Shown piece by piece: positions 10,376 to 19,775 of a stretch of 64,000 nt of DNA (its first letter is position 1; the number at the start of each line of letters is the position of its first letter). Both the position numbers and the translations under genes were made by a program. This stretch comes from Cyclobacteriaceae bacterium (GTDB lineage: Bacteria > Bacteroidota > Bacteroidia > Cytophagales > Cyclobacteriaceae). Location: contig JANWWN010000001.1 of NCBI GenBank assembly GCA_025055435.1, positions 84,140 through 148,139 on the forward strand, written 5' to 3'. A model generated the notes under the pieces. The model saw nothing but the letters and a program-made list of their open reading frames with translations, was not told where the DNA came from and ran no database searches.

Positions 10376-11708
10376 ACTGACCCGCGAATTTGTTGAATAC
10401 TTCCGTCAACTGGTAGAAGCCCGCAACAGTGCTGCTATCCGCGAGGTGTTGAATGAAGTGAAGCCTGCCGACATTTCGGCCCTCTTATATGAATTCGACT
10501 CGGAGGAATCGAAATATGTGCTCGATTTGCTTCCGATAGAAGTGCAGGCAGAAATCATTAATGATCTGGACGAAGAAACGCGGAAACGGTTTCTTAAAAT
10601 TTACCCAGCAGGCGAGATAGTCAAGATTGTAAACCTGCTTAACTCCGATGACGCAGCCGACCTGCTCAATGAACTTCCGGTAAAAACACGCGAAGAAGTG
10701 TTAGGCGGCATGGATGCCCAACTTCGCGCTCAGGTAATTGACCTGCTGCGGTTTGAAGAAAACGTGGCCGGAGGCCTGATGGCCAAAGAACTCATTAAGG
10801 TGCGCCACAACTGGTCGGTAGCCCAATGTCTGGAAGAAGTGCGTAAACAGGCTGAGGAAGTTGATAAATTTTACGCTGTCTATGTTGTGGATGAGCAGGA
10901 TAAACTGGTGGGTAGGGTGTCGTTGAAAGACCTGGTATTGTCGCATCCGTCAAAGCTGGTTTCCGAAATATGTGAAACGGATATTGTATCGGTGGATACG
11001 TTTTTACCCGATCGGGATGTTGCGGAAATCATGCGCAAATACGATCTGGAGTCGGTGCCGGTTGTGAATGTTAACGGCCAGCTGGTAGGACGCATCACCA
11101 TTGATGATGTGGTGGATGTAATTACCGAACAGGCCGAAGAGGAACGGCAACTGATGTCGGGTATAAGCGAAGACGTAGAGGAAGACGACTCGGTGTGGCG
11201 TAACACCCGCGCACGCTTGCCGTGGCTGTTGATTGGTATAGCCGGCGGATTGCTGAATGCCAAGTTCATGGGCTTTTTTGAAAGCGAGCTGGCACGTGTT
11301 ACGGCCATTGCCTTTTTCACTCCGCTTATTCAGGCCACCGGGGGTAACGTTGGCATCCAGTCATCTGCCCTTATTGTTCAGAGCCTGGCCCATCCCGGCT
11401 TTGTTTACGAAGGATTGCTTGGACGCCTTACCAAAGTATTTTTGATTGCGCTGCTTAATGGCTTGTTCCTTTCTTTGCTGGTGTATGGAGCAAATATTTT
11501 GTTGTTCAAAGAGATGCGCTTATCGCTGATTGTATCCGTTGCCCTATTCAGTGTAGTGGTTTTCGCATCATTTGTTGGCACGTTCACACCCTTGGTATTA
11601 AACAAACTCGGATACAATCCTGCACTTGCCAGCGGTCCGTTCATTACCACCATCAATGATTTGCTGGGTCTTACCGTCTATTTTCTAACGGTCCACTTTC
11701 TGCTGTAA
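10341..11708 (+). CDS. mgtE: MgtE-type magnesium channel/transporter
   Basis: MgtE proteins are gated Mg2+ channels of the inner membrane. The 455-residue protein has an N-terminal helical MgtE_N domain (about 15-135, containing DEETRKRFLKIYP). Two CBS domains follow at about 140-260 (KELIKVRHNWS, then DIVSVDTFLP). Five membrane segments run from about 285, ending GPFITTINDLLGLTVYFLTV. The start is uncertain: TTG 10341 and GTG 10353 are both in frame and both overlap rsmA. There is no ATG before the conserved domain. The overlap implies coupling to rsmA. Confidence 0.93.
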   Translation: MKDAVQPTVQFELTREFVEYFRQLVEARNSAAIREVLNEVKPADISALLYEFDSEESKYVLDLLPIEVQAEIINDLDEETRKRFLKIYPAGEIVKIVNLLNSDDAADLLNELPVKTREEVLGGMDAQLRAQVIDLLRFEENVAGGLMAKELIKVRHNWSVAQCLEEVRKQAEEVDKFYAVYVVDEQDKLVGRVSLKDLVLSHPSKLVSEICETDIVSVDTFLPDRDVAEIMRKYDLESVPVVNVNGQLVGRITIDDVVDVITEQAEEERQLMSGISEDVEEDDSVWRNTRARLPWLLIGIAGGLLNAKFMGFFESELARVTAIAFFTPLIQATGGNVGIQSSALIVQSLAHPGFVYEGLLGRLTKVFLIALLNGLFLSLLVYGANILLFKEMRLSLIVSVALFSVVVFASFVGTFTPLVLNKLGYNPALASGPFITTINDLLGLTVYFLTVHFLL

Positions 11709-11801
11709 GCCCTTCGGGTGTACAGAATGGTGTAAGTTTAAGGAACATTTTGATTTGTTCCGATTGATGGTTTTAATGTTAATTTGAATTCCGAAAAACA
11801 A

Positions 11802-12650
11802 ATGGAAGGAAAACCCAAAAAGTGGTCGGAACGGCTTACCGAGAAATTTAACTCCGTTATTGAAAAGCCGCTGCTTACTTCCACACTGGTGTTGGTGATG
11901 ATCACCATACTGGTGTTGTCTTTAAGTCTGAAATATTATCTGCAGGATTTCGACTCGTTCTGGGCACAGGTGCTTGCCGAAGCCCATGGCATGATATTCG
12001 ACATTGCCGTAATCGGTATTTTAATTTTCTGGCTGAATGAGAACGGTCAAACCCGGCAGCGCATTCGTTTTTATAAAGATGAAATTGACGACTTCCGGTT
12101 GTGGGAATCGGAAGAAGCCGCATTCCGAACAGTAGGTAATATTAAGCGTCTGAATCGCCACAAGATTTATGAAATCAATCTGGTTAACTGTTTTCTGTCG
12201 CGTACCAACCTTAACTACGTTAACCTGAAAGGCTCCAACCTTAACTCAGCCAATGTATCGCAGTCATCCCTTATTGAAGCTAACTTAGAAAACACCCGAT
12301 TAAATCAAACCAATTTCGAAAACTCCAATCTGAATCAGGCAAATTTTAAAGGTGCCTACGCCAGTGGTGCAAATTTTAAAGATGCTTTTCTGATAAAGGC
12401 CCAGTTTGAAAATGCCTTTCTTATCAAAGCTAATTTCAATAATGCCTATCTGATGGAAGCAAACCTGCGCAACAGTTACCTGATGGGTGCCGACTTTGAA
12501 AATGCCAGCTTATATAAAGCTGATTTTCGTGGAGCCAAAGGACTAACTGTTGATCAACTGGCTAAAGCAAAAACACTTTATCTGGCCCGGTTTGATGACG
12601 ATTTGCAGAGTCAGATCATTCAAACTCTTCCCGAGCTGGTTGGCGCTTAA
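11802..12650 (+). CDS. Membrane-anchored pentapeptide-repeat protein
   Basis: A 282-residue protein from ATG at 11802. Two hydrophobic segments sit near residues 28-50 (STLVLVMITILVLSLSL) and 65-80 (MIFDIAVIGILIFWL). After a short coil-like stretch come about 14 consecutive A(N/D)LXX-type pentapeptides (for example SNLNQANFKGAYASGANF), which should fold as a right-handed quadrilateral beta-helix. The function is unknown. The C-terminal DQLAKAKTLYLARFD is a common cap of such repeats. An in-frame TTG at 11784 would add six residues. It lies between mgtE and greA without overlap. Confidence 0.85.
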   Translation: MEGKPKKWSERLTEKFNSVIEKPLLTSTLVLVMITILVLSLSLKYYLQDFDSFWAQVLAEAHGMIFDIAVIGILIFWLNENGQTRQRIRFYKDEIDDFRLWESEEAAFRTVGNIKRLNRHKIYEINLVNCFLSRTNLNYVNLKGSNLNSANVSQSSLIEANLENTRLNQTNFENSNLNQANFKGAYASGANFKDAFLIKAQFENAFLIKANFNNAYLMEANLRNSYLMGADFENASLYKADFRGAKGLTVDQLAKAKTLYLARFDDDLQSQIIQTLPELVGA

Positions 12651-12680
12651 TGAAGTAGTGCAGTCACGGTCCGGCTTTTA

Positions 12681-12712
12681 TTGGAAGTATTAATCGAAAA
12701 ATCCTACCTTTG
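12681..12712 (+). promoter_or_regulatory. Candidate greA promoter
   Basis: TTG at 12681-12683, a 21-base spacer and TACCTTTG at 12705-12712, a full match to the Bacteroidota -33/-7 pattern. It predicts a 5' leader of about 70 bases before the greA ATG at 12790. Confidence 0.6.
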
Positions 12713-12789
12713 CAAAACCTGACAACGGTCGGCCTGCCCGTCCGTTGTTTCTTTTTTACTGAACGTATCATCAAATAAAAATATAGTTT

Positions 12790-13266
12790 ATGTCCCGTAA
12801 GATTTCTTACTACACCAAAGAGGGTCTGGAGAAACTGAAAAGTGAGCTGGCCGAACTGAAAGGAAAAGGCCGCGCGGAGATTGCCCGACAGATTGCCGAG
12901 GCACGCGATAAAGGCGACCTGAGTGAAAATGCCGAGTACGATGCGGCTAAAGATGCCCAGGGACATCTGGAAGCAAAAATTGCGCAGCTGGAGGAGTTGC
13001 TGGCCAACGCCCGCCTGCTGGATGAAACCAACATCGACACATCTAAAGTGAGTATTCTTTCGCGCGTAACGATTAAAAACACGCGGAACGGAGCCACATT
13101 TACGTACACGTTGGTTTCAGAAGAAGAAGCCGATTTGAAATCTGGAAAAATTTCAACGCTTTCGCCAATAGGTAAAGGACTGTTGGGAAAGAAAAAAGGC
13201 GATACGGCTGTAATAAAAACACCTGCCGGTGAAATGACTTTTGAGATTGTTGATATCAGCATCTGA
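12790..13266 (+). CDS. greA: Transcription elongation factor GreA
   Basis: GreA inserts its coiled coil into the RNA polymerase secondary channel and stimulates cleavage of backtracked RNA. The 158-residue length is standard. The N-terminal coiled coil contains ARDKGDLSENAEYDAAK, the conserved tip with acidic residues. The C-terminal FKBP-like domain includes SPIGKGLLGKKKGD. The HIT gene follows after 17 bp and is probably in the same transcript. Confidence 0.97.
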   Translation: MSRKISYYTKEGLEKLKSELAELKGKGRAEIARQIAEARDKGDLSENAEYDAAKDAQGHLEAKIAQLEELLANARLLDETNIDTSKVSILSRVTIKNTRNGATFTYTLVSEEEADLKSGKISTLSPIGKGLLGKKKGDTAVIKTPAGEMTFEIVDISI

Positions 13267-13283
13267 AAAACCGAGAGCTTGTT

Positions 13284-13676
13284 ATGGCATCCGTTTTCAC
13301 CAGGATTATCAACCGCGAAATTCCGGGGCATATTGTAGCCGAAGATGAAAACTATATCGCTTTTCTCGATATCATGCCTTTGGTACCCGGGCATGTGCTG
13401 GTAGTTCCCAAAAAGGAAGTGGATTACATTTTTGATCTGGATAATGCAACACTTTCCGGACTAACCTGCTTTGCCAAAAATGTGGCAACTGCTATGAAAA
13501 AAGTTATTCCGTGCAGGCGCATAGGCGTGGCAGTTATCGGCCTGGAGGTGCCTCACGTTCATATTCACCTGGTTCCGATGAATTCAATGGACGACCTGAA
13601 TTTTACCCGTCCGAAACTCAAACCGGCTTCGGAAGAACTGGCCCGGATGGCCGAAAAGATCCGGGGTGCGTTTTAA
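13284..13676 (+). CDS. HIT family protein (histidine-triad hydrolase)
   Basis: A 130-residue histidine-triad protein, probably a nucleotide phosphoramidase/hydrolase. The catalytic triad motif is HVHIHLVPM, with His91, His93 and His95. The N-terminus FTRIINREIPGHIVAEDENY is typical of the Hint-like branch. It is 17 bp behind greA and its stop overlaps the convergent gpsA stop by 4 bp. The specific nucleotide substrate cannot be read from the sequence. Confidence 0.92.
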   Translation: MASVFTRIINREIPGHIVAEDENYIAFLDIMPLVPGHVLVVPKKEVDYIFDLDNATLSGLTCFAKNVATAMKKVIPCRRIGVAVIGLEVPHVHIHLVPMNSMDDLNFTRPKLKPASEELARMAEKIRGAF

Positions 13677-14734
13677 TCCAGAAAATCGATATCCACATTC
13701 AGCGGGTAGCGCATCAGGTATTGCAAAGCCTGTTTAACGGTGAGGTCTTCAAACAGCACTTTATACAGGGTGGTTGTTATAGGTGCCCGGACACCGTAAT
13801 AGTCGGCACATTTTCGCGCAATGCGCACGGTATTAACTCCTTCCGCTACTTCATCCATACTATCCAGAATTTCCTGTAGCGTCATACCTTGCGCAAGTTT
13901 GTAACCTACCTGAAAGTTGCGACTGAGCGAGCTGCTGCAGGTGGTAACCAAATCGCCTACCCCCGCAAGACCGAGAAATGCTTTTGTGTTGCCGCCCAGA
14001 GCCCGGCCCAGGTAAATCATTTCCACGATGCCGCGGCTAATCAGCAGGCCGCGCGCATTTTCGCCGTACCCCATGCCGGTTAATGCACCCGATGCAATGG
14101 CAATGATATTTTTCAAAACCCCGGCCAGTTCAACGCCTGTCAGGTCATTATTGCCGTACACCTGAAAGCGGTCGTTGCGCAGTAACCTTTTGCCCAGGCT
14201 GATTACTTCGTTGAAATGACTTGCCACTACCGTTGCAGCCGGATGTTTGGCAGCCAGTTCCTTCGAAAGATTTGGACCTGCCAGGCAGCCCACACGAACA
14301 GCAACGCTTTCTTCGCGTATAACTTCGCTCATGGTTTTAACATGGGTGCGGTTCAGTTTGGCAATGGTTTCAATGGTTTGTCCCTTAGGCAGGGTAATGT
14401 CAAATCCTTTTGTTCCGTGAATGAGAATATGATAAGGATGGAGGTGAGGAGAGAGTTTGCGCATCATACTTCGGAAATGCGCTGAGGGCACGATCGGAAA
14501 AATCACATCACATTCGCGGGCCAGCTGTTCGAGGTCGTTAACCGGCGTAATGTTTTTTTTCATTTTATGCCCGCGGTTTTCACGCTTGCTCAGTATGCGC
14601 TCAATGGTTTTCTCATCGCGTGCGTACAACAACACATTACGGTGAACAGCCAGCAGGTTAGCTACTGCACTTCCGAAGTTTCCGGCCCCGATAACACCAA
14701 CCGGTTTTTCGTCAGATAATTTTTTCGAGGTCAT
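13673..14734 (-). CDS. gpsA: Glycerol-3-phosphate dehydrogenase [NAD(P)+]
   Basis: Reduces dihydroxyacetone phosphate to sn-glycerol 3-phosphate for phospholipid synthesis. From ATG at 14734 the protein has 353 residues with an N-terminal Rossmann loop VGVIGAGNFGSAVANLL. The catalytic Lys lies in GVLKNIIAIASG, and the LAGVGDLVTTC motif is present. The frame is open to 14872, but the extra 46 residues are antisense to the acyltransferase reading frame and are not GpsA-like. It overlaps the acyltransferase gene by 23 bp, so G3P formation and its acylation are probably coupled at the expression level. Confidence 0.96.
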   Translation of the reverse strand: MTSKKLSDEKPVGVIGAGNFGSAVANLLAVHRNVLLYARDEKTIERILSKRENRGHKMKKNITPVNDLEQLARECDVIFPIVPSAHFRSMMRKLSPHLHPYHILIHGTKGFDITLPKGQTIETIAKLNRTHVKTMSEVIREESVAVRVGCLAGPNLSKELAAKHPAATVVASHFNEVISLGKRLLRNDRFQVYGNNDLTGVELAGVLKNIIAIASGALTGMGYGENARGLLISRGIVEMIYLGRALGGNTKAFLGLAGVGDLVTTCSSSLSRNFQVGYKLAQGMTLQEILDSMDEVAEGVNTVRIARKCADYYGVRAPITTTLYKVLFEDLTVKQALQYLMRYPLNVDIDFLD

Positions 14735-16403
14735 ACCCGGTAAGCCGGTTGTGGTAATAATAAAGCAGGCTGAGGTCCTGCGTGATAATATTGCCCTCTT
14801 TATTGAAAAGCAACGGACGCTTAAGGTGAAATATGCCCACGTTTTCCATGCCATGGCGGATAACCAGATCAATTTTACCTTTCAGGTGGGTGGCATGGTT
14901 TATTTTTCCTTCCTCCTTAAGACGGTAAATGTGTTTGCGTACCCGTTTACAGGCTTTGCGGAATTCGGCATACTCCAGTACCAGGTCTTCTTCAGGTAAT
15001 TTGAGCAATCCGAACAAATCCAGCTTGGGATGTTTTTTCTGCCAAAGCTCAAAAGCTACGAAAGCCACTAAATGACTGGCAAACACCCGGTTGATGCGGT
15101 GGTACTCGGCAACGATGCGCTGGCCCAGCATACGCGTGTATTCATCCTCACGCTGTTTATCGATGGTAATGTGGCCGTTGGAGATAAAATAATCGCGCGT
15201 GTTGATGAGCCTTCCCTGGTTATCAATGCTATTCCCTTCGTCATCAACATAATTGCCCATCACATCTAAAGCCTTGCCAATGGAAACGGAGATGTTGGAC
15301 CCTTTACTGAAAAACTTAATTAAGAACCGGATAAGCTGGAAACTGCCGTATTTATCTTGCTCCGGAAGATAGCGGTCCTGGCCTTTTACAGTTAAATATT
15401 CTTCAATTAAATCGGGTGCTTCTAAAACGAAATGGTAGTTAAGAGTAACCGGAACCACAAAAATTTTTCGCGGCTCTTCATCGGGTGGTGTTTCCAGATA
15501 TAAGTTGCGTTGCGCTTCAATGCAGGTTGATAAGAGTCCGAGTTTAAGTGATTTTTCTATTGCACCACTGCGGGAGCGGGTTCCGCCTGGAAAAAATAAA
15601 CTATGCGCTCCTTTCTGAATAGCCAGTGTTGAGTAGGTTTTAAGGGTTTCCAGATAGGGCAGGTTCTTTTTCCTTCGATCGACCTTATAGGCACCGAGGC
15701 TGTTCATAAAGTAGGCGAATATTTTTATGTTGAACAGGTTTAATCCTGCTCCGTAAATAAAGGCCGGCAGCCCGAGGGCGTGAATAACCCAACCAATTAA
15801 AACCGAATCAAGGTTGCTGAAATGCGTGGGGACCATAACAATGGTACCGCGGCGGGCCAGCCTGCGAAGTTGTTTTACTTTTCCTACGATCTGAATTTTA
15901 TCGCGTAAGGTGTACTGGCTTCGGAATATGGCCCCGAATTTTTTCACACGGGCGGCATTCAGCAGGCGGTTAAACCAGAAAGTGGTGATTTCGCGCGCCA
16001 GCTTATAGGAGCTGGGTTTAAAATTTCCGGCTATTTCGTTGGCATACCGTGTTACAATTTGTTTGAGTAACTCTTTTTCTTCACCGCTGTTGTCATCTGC
16101 ACGTGCCGACAAGGCATTTACGGATTCTTTAATCTGGGCCCAGAAACGCGGTTCATCCTTGGGATCTACGCGCCACCGGTTGCGCTTCATGCGTTGCTGT
16201 TCCCGGTACACCGTAGTTTGAAGCTCATCCAACAGTTGTTTTCGCGTGGGGCGTAGTTGCAGGATGCGCTCGAACGATTTTTGCGCTACTTCTTCAATGA
16301 ACTCTTTCCGGTTGCGGCTGAGTTGATAAACCGGCCAGTCGGGTATTCCGTCAAGAATAGGTTTATATCTCTTGTTCTTATTCTTTTTCTCCAGTACTTC
16401 CAC
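14712..16403 (-). CDS. Glycerol-3-phosphate/1-acylglycerol-3-phosphate acyltransferase (PlsB-like)
   Basis: A 563-residue protein of the PlsC/PlsB acyltransferase superfamily. The catalytic HX4D motif is HFSNLD, in VPTHFSNLDSVLIGW near residue 195. The substrate-binding block FFPGGTRSRSG near residue 275 mixes the PlsC-type EGTRS and PlsB-type EGGRSR forms. The long N-terminal and C-terminal helical regions are more like PlsB than PlsC. The start is GTG at 16403. Direct overlap with gpsA supports glycerol-3-phosphate as acceptor, but a lysophosphatidate acceptor is equally compatible with the motifs. Confidence 0.85.
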   Translation of the reverse strand: MEVLEKKNKNKRYKPILDGIPDWPVYQLSRNRKEFIEEVAQKSFERILQLRPTRKQLLDELQTTVYREQQRMKRNRWRVDPKDEPRFWAQIKESVNALSARADDNSGEEKELLKQIVTRYANEIAGNFKPSSYKLAREITTFWFNRLLNAARVKKFGAIFRSQYTLRDKIQIVGKVKQLRRLARRGTIVMVPTHFSNLDSVLIGWVIHALGLPAFIYGAGLNLFNIKIFAYFMNSLGAYKVDRRKKNLPYLETLKTYSTLAIQKGAHSLFFPGGTRSRSGAIEKSLKLGLLSTCIEAQRNLYLETPPDEEPRKIFVVPVTLNYHFVLEAPDLIEEYLTVKGQDRYLPEQDKYGSFQLIRFLIKFFSKGSNISVSIGKALDVMGNYVDDEGNSIDNQGRLINTRDYFISNGHITIDKQREDEYTRMLGQRIVAEYHRINRVFASHLVAFVAFELWQKKHPKLDLFGLLKLPEEDLVLEYAEFRKACKRVRKHIYRLKEEGKINHATHLKGKIDLVIRHGMENVGIFHLKRPLLFNKEGNIITQDLSLLYYYHNRLTGYDLEKII

Positions 16404-16443
16404 GGTGGCAAATTAGCATATTTTTAATGCAGGATAGCAGGAA

Positions 16444-16698
16444 TTATTCACCTGCGGCTCTGGCTTCGTGCAGGGCCTGCTGCAGGTCGCGCTCCATTTG
16501 GTCAAAACGAAGGTTGGCCAGTTCAATAAACCGATCGTTTAGCATAAGCTGAACCTGGTGCTCGCTATCCACGTCAAATTGACTGATTTTAAAAGTCTGC
16601 TCCAGCAGCCCCCTCTCCAGTTTAATTATGTATCGGTTATTCCAAATCATCAGCGTGGCTTTACAATCGCCAAAAATCAGTTCATTAATGATTCGCAT
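16444..16698 (-). CDS. Small conserved-looking hypothetical protein
   Basis: An 84-residue soluble protein I do not recognise. The first half reads like a small beta-sheet (GDCKATLMIWNNRYIIKLER). The second half is a charged helix ending DQMERDLQQALHEARAAGE. There is no signal peptide or cysteine motif. It is 40 bp upstream of the acyltransferase gene on the same strand, so it may be the first gene of that transcript. Codon usage looks like its neighbours and the ATG is clear. Confidence 0.6.
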   Translation of the reverse strand: MRIINELIFGDCKATLMIWNNRYIIKLERGLLEQTFKISQFDVDSEHQVQLMLNDRFIELANLRFDQMERDLQQALHEARAAGE

Positions 16699-16826
16699 GG
16701 CACCGGGTTAAATTCACCAGCAAAGAACATAAGGTTTGATAAAATGTTAAAATAAAGTATTCTGCCGGCACGTTATCCTGTGGGATTTTTTCCATCCGTG
16801 TCAGGGTTTTATATTGTAACCTGAAT

Positions 16827-19775
16827 ATGAATCTGGTCAAGGTATTACAGATGGTATGGCGTGATTTTCACTCATTTATAAGTAGAGGGTGGATATTTGT
16901 TGTGCTGCTCTGTGGTATTACATCTCAGGTTGGGGCAACTCACTTACGGGCAGGACAGATAACGGTTAGAAAAGTGGGTGACAACTGCGATTTTACTTAC
17001 GAAATAATAGTTACCGTGTACACCAACACCGGTTCACCGGTTTTGTTTGGTGGCGATCAGGATGTGCTTCGTTTCGGTGATGGCACGTTTGTATTGGTAC
17101 CGGAAACACCCAATACCGTTTTACCGGAATTCGGACCGAACATCGGCACGGCATCTTACCGCATAGTTCACACTTTTCCCGGTCCCGGCGCTTACACCAT
17201 TAGTTATTTTGAACCGAACAGAAACGGTGGGGTGCTTAATATGGATTCTTCAATTAACACCACCTTTTATCTGGAGACCTTACTTATAATAGACCCTTTT
17301 ATCTGCAACCGCAACAGTCCGAATCTCCTTGTTCCTCCCATTGACCGGGCATGTAAAGGTGTGGCTTTCTTTCATAATCCCGGAGCTTACGATGCGGATG
17401 GGGACAGTCTTTCGTATGAGCTGGTTGTACCCTTTCGCGACAGGAACACCCCCGTTATTAATTACCGACCGCCTAATCATCCCGGATTTTACGGTGCCTG
17501 CAGACCTGGTAATGAGGAAGGCGATGGGCCTCCAACTTTTAGCATCAACCCTGTTGATGGTACTCTTCTTTGGGATGCACCGTGTCAGGTTGGTGAGTAC
17601 AACATTGCTTTTATTGTTGTAGAGTGGCGAAAAATAAATGGTCAGTGGGTACGTATCGGATTTGTACGCAGGGATATGCAGATTATTGTGGAAGACTGCG
17701 ACAACGACCGGCCCGATCTGGAAGTACCTGCTGATTTATGCGTGGAGGCGGGAACAACCATCAATGCCACCATTTTTGGAATTGACCCGAATAATAATCG
17801 CGTTAAGCTGGAGGCTTTTTCAGAAATATTCGATTCCACTTTTCCTTCGCGCGCAACGGTCAGTCCGTTCCCACCGGTATTTCAAAATTCAAATCCGCCT
17901 GCCCAGTTGCAGTTTACCTGGAACACAACCTGTGACCACGTAAAAGATCAGCCTTATCAGATTGTTTTTAAAGTTACCGATGATGGCGCTCCGCGTCTTG
18001 TTACGTTTAAAACCTGGCGGATAAAAGTAATTGGGCCTGCACCACAATGGGTTCAGGCTAATGTCAATATTGCCCAACGCAGTGCGCAATTGGAATGGCA
18101 ACCTTATGTTTGTCAGAATGCCGAACGAATTCAAATATGGCGCAAAGTAAGTCCTACACCTTTTACGCCCGACAGTTGTCAGACCGGTATGCCGCCCTTC
18201 CTGGGTTATTCCCTGATCGGAACCAGTCCCGCATCATTTGTTTCTTTTACCGACACCAACGGAGGACGTGGATTGGATGCAGGCGCCCAATATTGTTATC
18301 GTTTAGTTGCAATTTTTCCGCAACCACTGGGCGGAGAAAGTTATGTTTCGCAGGAAATTTGTATTCCGCCCATTCTGGCTGATGAACCCATCATTACCCA
18401 CGTAACAGTTGAGAAAACCGGACAGACAGACGGTAGAATCCGCATCAGCTGGAGGTCACCATTTGATATTGACAGAACCCAGTTTCCCGGGCCGTATGAA
18501 TACAAGGTGTGGCGTGCCAGGGGTTTTACCGGTAACACCGGTTTGACAGAAGTACATACCGGTACATTGCCTGGCGACACCACGGTAGTGGATGATAACA
18601 TCAATACCGATGTGGACGCATTCAACTATCGGGTTGTTCTGTATTCCAATACAGTGTCCCAGCCTACAGTTTGGTCGCCTATTGATACTTCATCAGTTGC
18701 CTCTTCTGTGCGGTTGGATTTGCGTCCTTCCCGCAATAAAATTCAGCTAACTTGGAGTGCCGTGGTACCTTGGTCCAATTCCTTAACGGCCTACCCCCGT
18801 CATCTTATTTACCGTGGTCCGGAGGGTGCTTCAGAGAACGATTTGGTACTGATTGACAGCGTGGATGTGTTACAGTCTGGTTTTAATTATGTGGATTCTG
18901 GCCAATGGAATAACACACCGCTGGTGGAGTCACAGGTTTACTGTTATCGGGTGATGGTAAAAGGCGGGTACGGTAATCCCGCCATTGGTGAACCGCTGAA
19001 AAACTTCAGTCAGATAGGTTGTGCGCAACCCAACGATATAATCCCACCGTGCCGTCCTGAAATGGTTCCTTTTGTAATTGACTGTGAAAACTTCGTAAAC
19101 CAATATGGTTGCAACCCTTCTAACTTTGTTAACATAGTTCGTTGGCGCCGGCCTTCCGACCCGGTTTGTCGTGAAGACACCAGGAGCTACAACGTCTATG
19201 CATCAGGAACTACAACCGGGGAATACTTTTTACTGGCCTCCAACATCCGGGACACTGTTTTTTACGATAGCGCACTTTCGTCATTTGCCCGATGCTATCG
19301 AATCAGTGCGGTTGACCGTTCCGGAAATGAAAGCGAGCTGAGTGTGCCGGCCTGCAACGATAATTGTCCGTATTACGAATTGCCAAATCTTTTTACTCCT
19401 AACGGGGACTTTTGTAACGATGTTTTTGCGGCATACGGATATCAGCCGGTTTTCGATCCGGAAATTCCGGAGAATTATCCCTGTCGAAATATTACAATCG
19501 GTCCGCGGGGTGAAAATCTTTCGTTGAAATGCGCAAGGTTTGTTCAGTCGGTAAACTTCCGTGTAGTGAACCGTTGGGGAGATGAAGTTTATACCTATCA
19601 GGGTCGTTCCGGAGATGAGCGATTTGATATTTACATCCGATGGGACGGTCGAAATAAAAACGGAATTCCATTATCATCCGGCATTTATTATTACGTTGCC
19701 GAAGTTGTCTTTAATGTGGTCGATCCTGCCAAACGAAAGCAAATTATTAAGGGATGGGTTCAGATAATCCGTTAA
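16827..19775 (+). CDS. Large secreted protein with gliding-motility/T9SS type B C-terminal domain
   Basis: A 982-residue exported protein. A long n-region is followed by the hydrophobic segment GWIFVVLLCGITSQVGA (about 31-47), then HLRAGQITV, the start seen in many Bacteroidota surface proteins. The body contains beta-sandwich modules rich in paired cysteines, with fibronectin-III-like repeats around 390-780 (for example ARIQLTW/KIQLTWSAV-type strands). The last 100 residues form the CHU_C/type B sorting domain: LPNLFTPNGDFCNDVF, then VNRWGDEVY, WDGRNKNGIPLSSGIYYY and a final KGWVQIIR. This predicts export through the type IX system and surface anchoring or release. The ligand or role is unknown. 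Confidence 0.88.
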   Translation: MNLVKVLQMVWRDFHSFISRGWIFVVLLCGITSQVGATHLRAGQITVRKVGDNCDFTYEIIVTVYTNTGSPVLFGGDQDVLRFGDGTFVLVPETPNTVLPEFGPNIGTASYRIVHTFPGPGAYTISYFEPNRNGGVLNMDSSINTTFYLETLLIIDPFICNRNSPNLLVPPIDRACKGVAFFHNPGAYDADGDSLSYELVVPFRDRNTPVINYRPPNHPGFYGACRPGNEEGDGPPTFSINPVDGTLLWDAPCQVGEYNIAFIVVEWRKINGQWVRIGFVRRDMQIIVEDCDNDRPDLEVPADLCVEAGTTINATIFGIDPNNNRVKLEAFSEIFDSTFPSRATVSPFPPVFQNSNPPAQLQFTWNTTCDHVKDQPYQIVFKVTDDGAPRLVTFKTWRIKVIGPAPQWVQANVNIAQRSAQLEWQPYVCQNAERIQIWRKVSPTPFTPDSCQTGMPPFLGYSLIGTSPASFVSFTDTNGGRGLDAGAQYCYRLVAIFPQPLGGESYVSQEICIPPILADEPIITHVTVEKTGQTDGRIRISWRSPFDIDRTQFPGPYEYKVWRARGFTGNTGLTEVHTGTLPGDTTVVDDNINTDVDAFNYRVVLYSNTVSQPTVWSPIDTSSVASSVRLDLRPSRNKIQLTWSAVVPWSNSLTAYPRHLIYRGPEGASENDLVLIDSVDVLQSGFNYVDSGQWNNTPLVESQVYCYRVMVKGGYGNPAIGEPLKNFSQIGCAQPNDIIPPCRPEMVPFVIDCENFVNQYGCNPSNFVNIVRWRRPSDPVCREDTRSYNVYASGTTTGEYFLLASNIRDTVFYDSALSSFARCYRISAVDRSGNESELSVPACNDNCPYYELPNLFTPNGDFCNDVFAAYGYQPVFDPEIPENYPCRNITIGPRGENLSLKCARFVQSVNFRVVNRWGDEVYTYQGRSGDERFDIYIRWDGRNKNGIPLSSGIYYYVAEVVFNVVDPAKRKQIIKGWVQIIR

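Noticed and set aside
14735..14872. Longer N-terminus of gpsA
   Set aside because: The extra residues lie antisense in the acyltransferase frame and do not resemble GpsA; the Rossmann loop starts just after ATG 14734.
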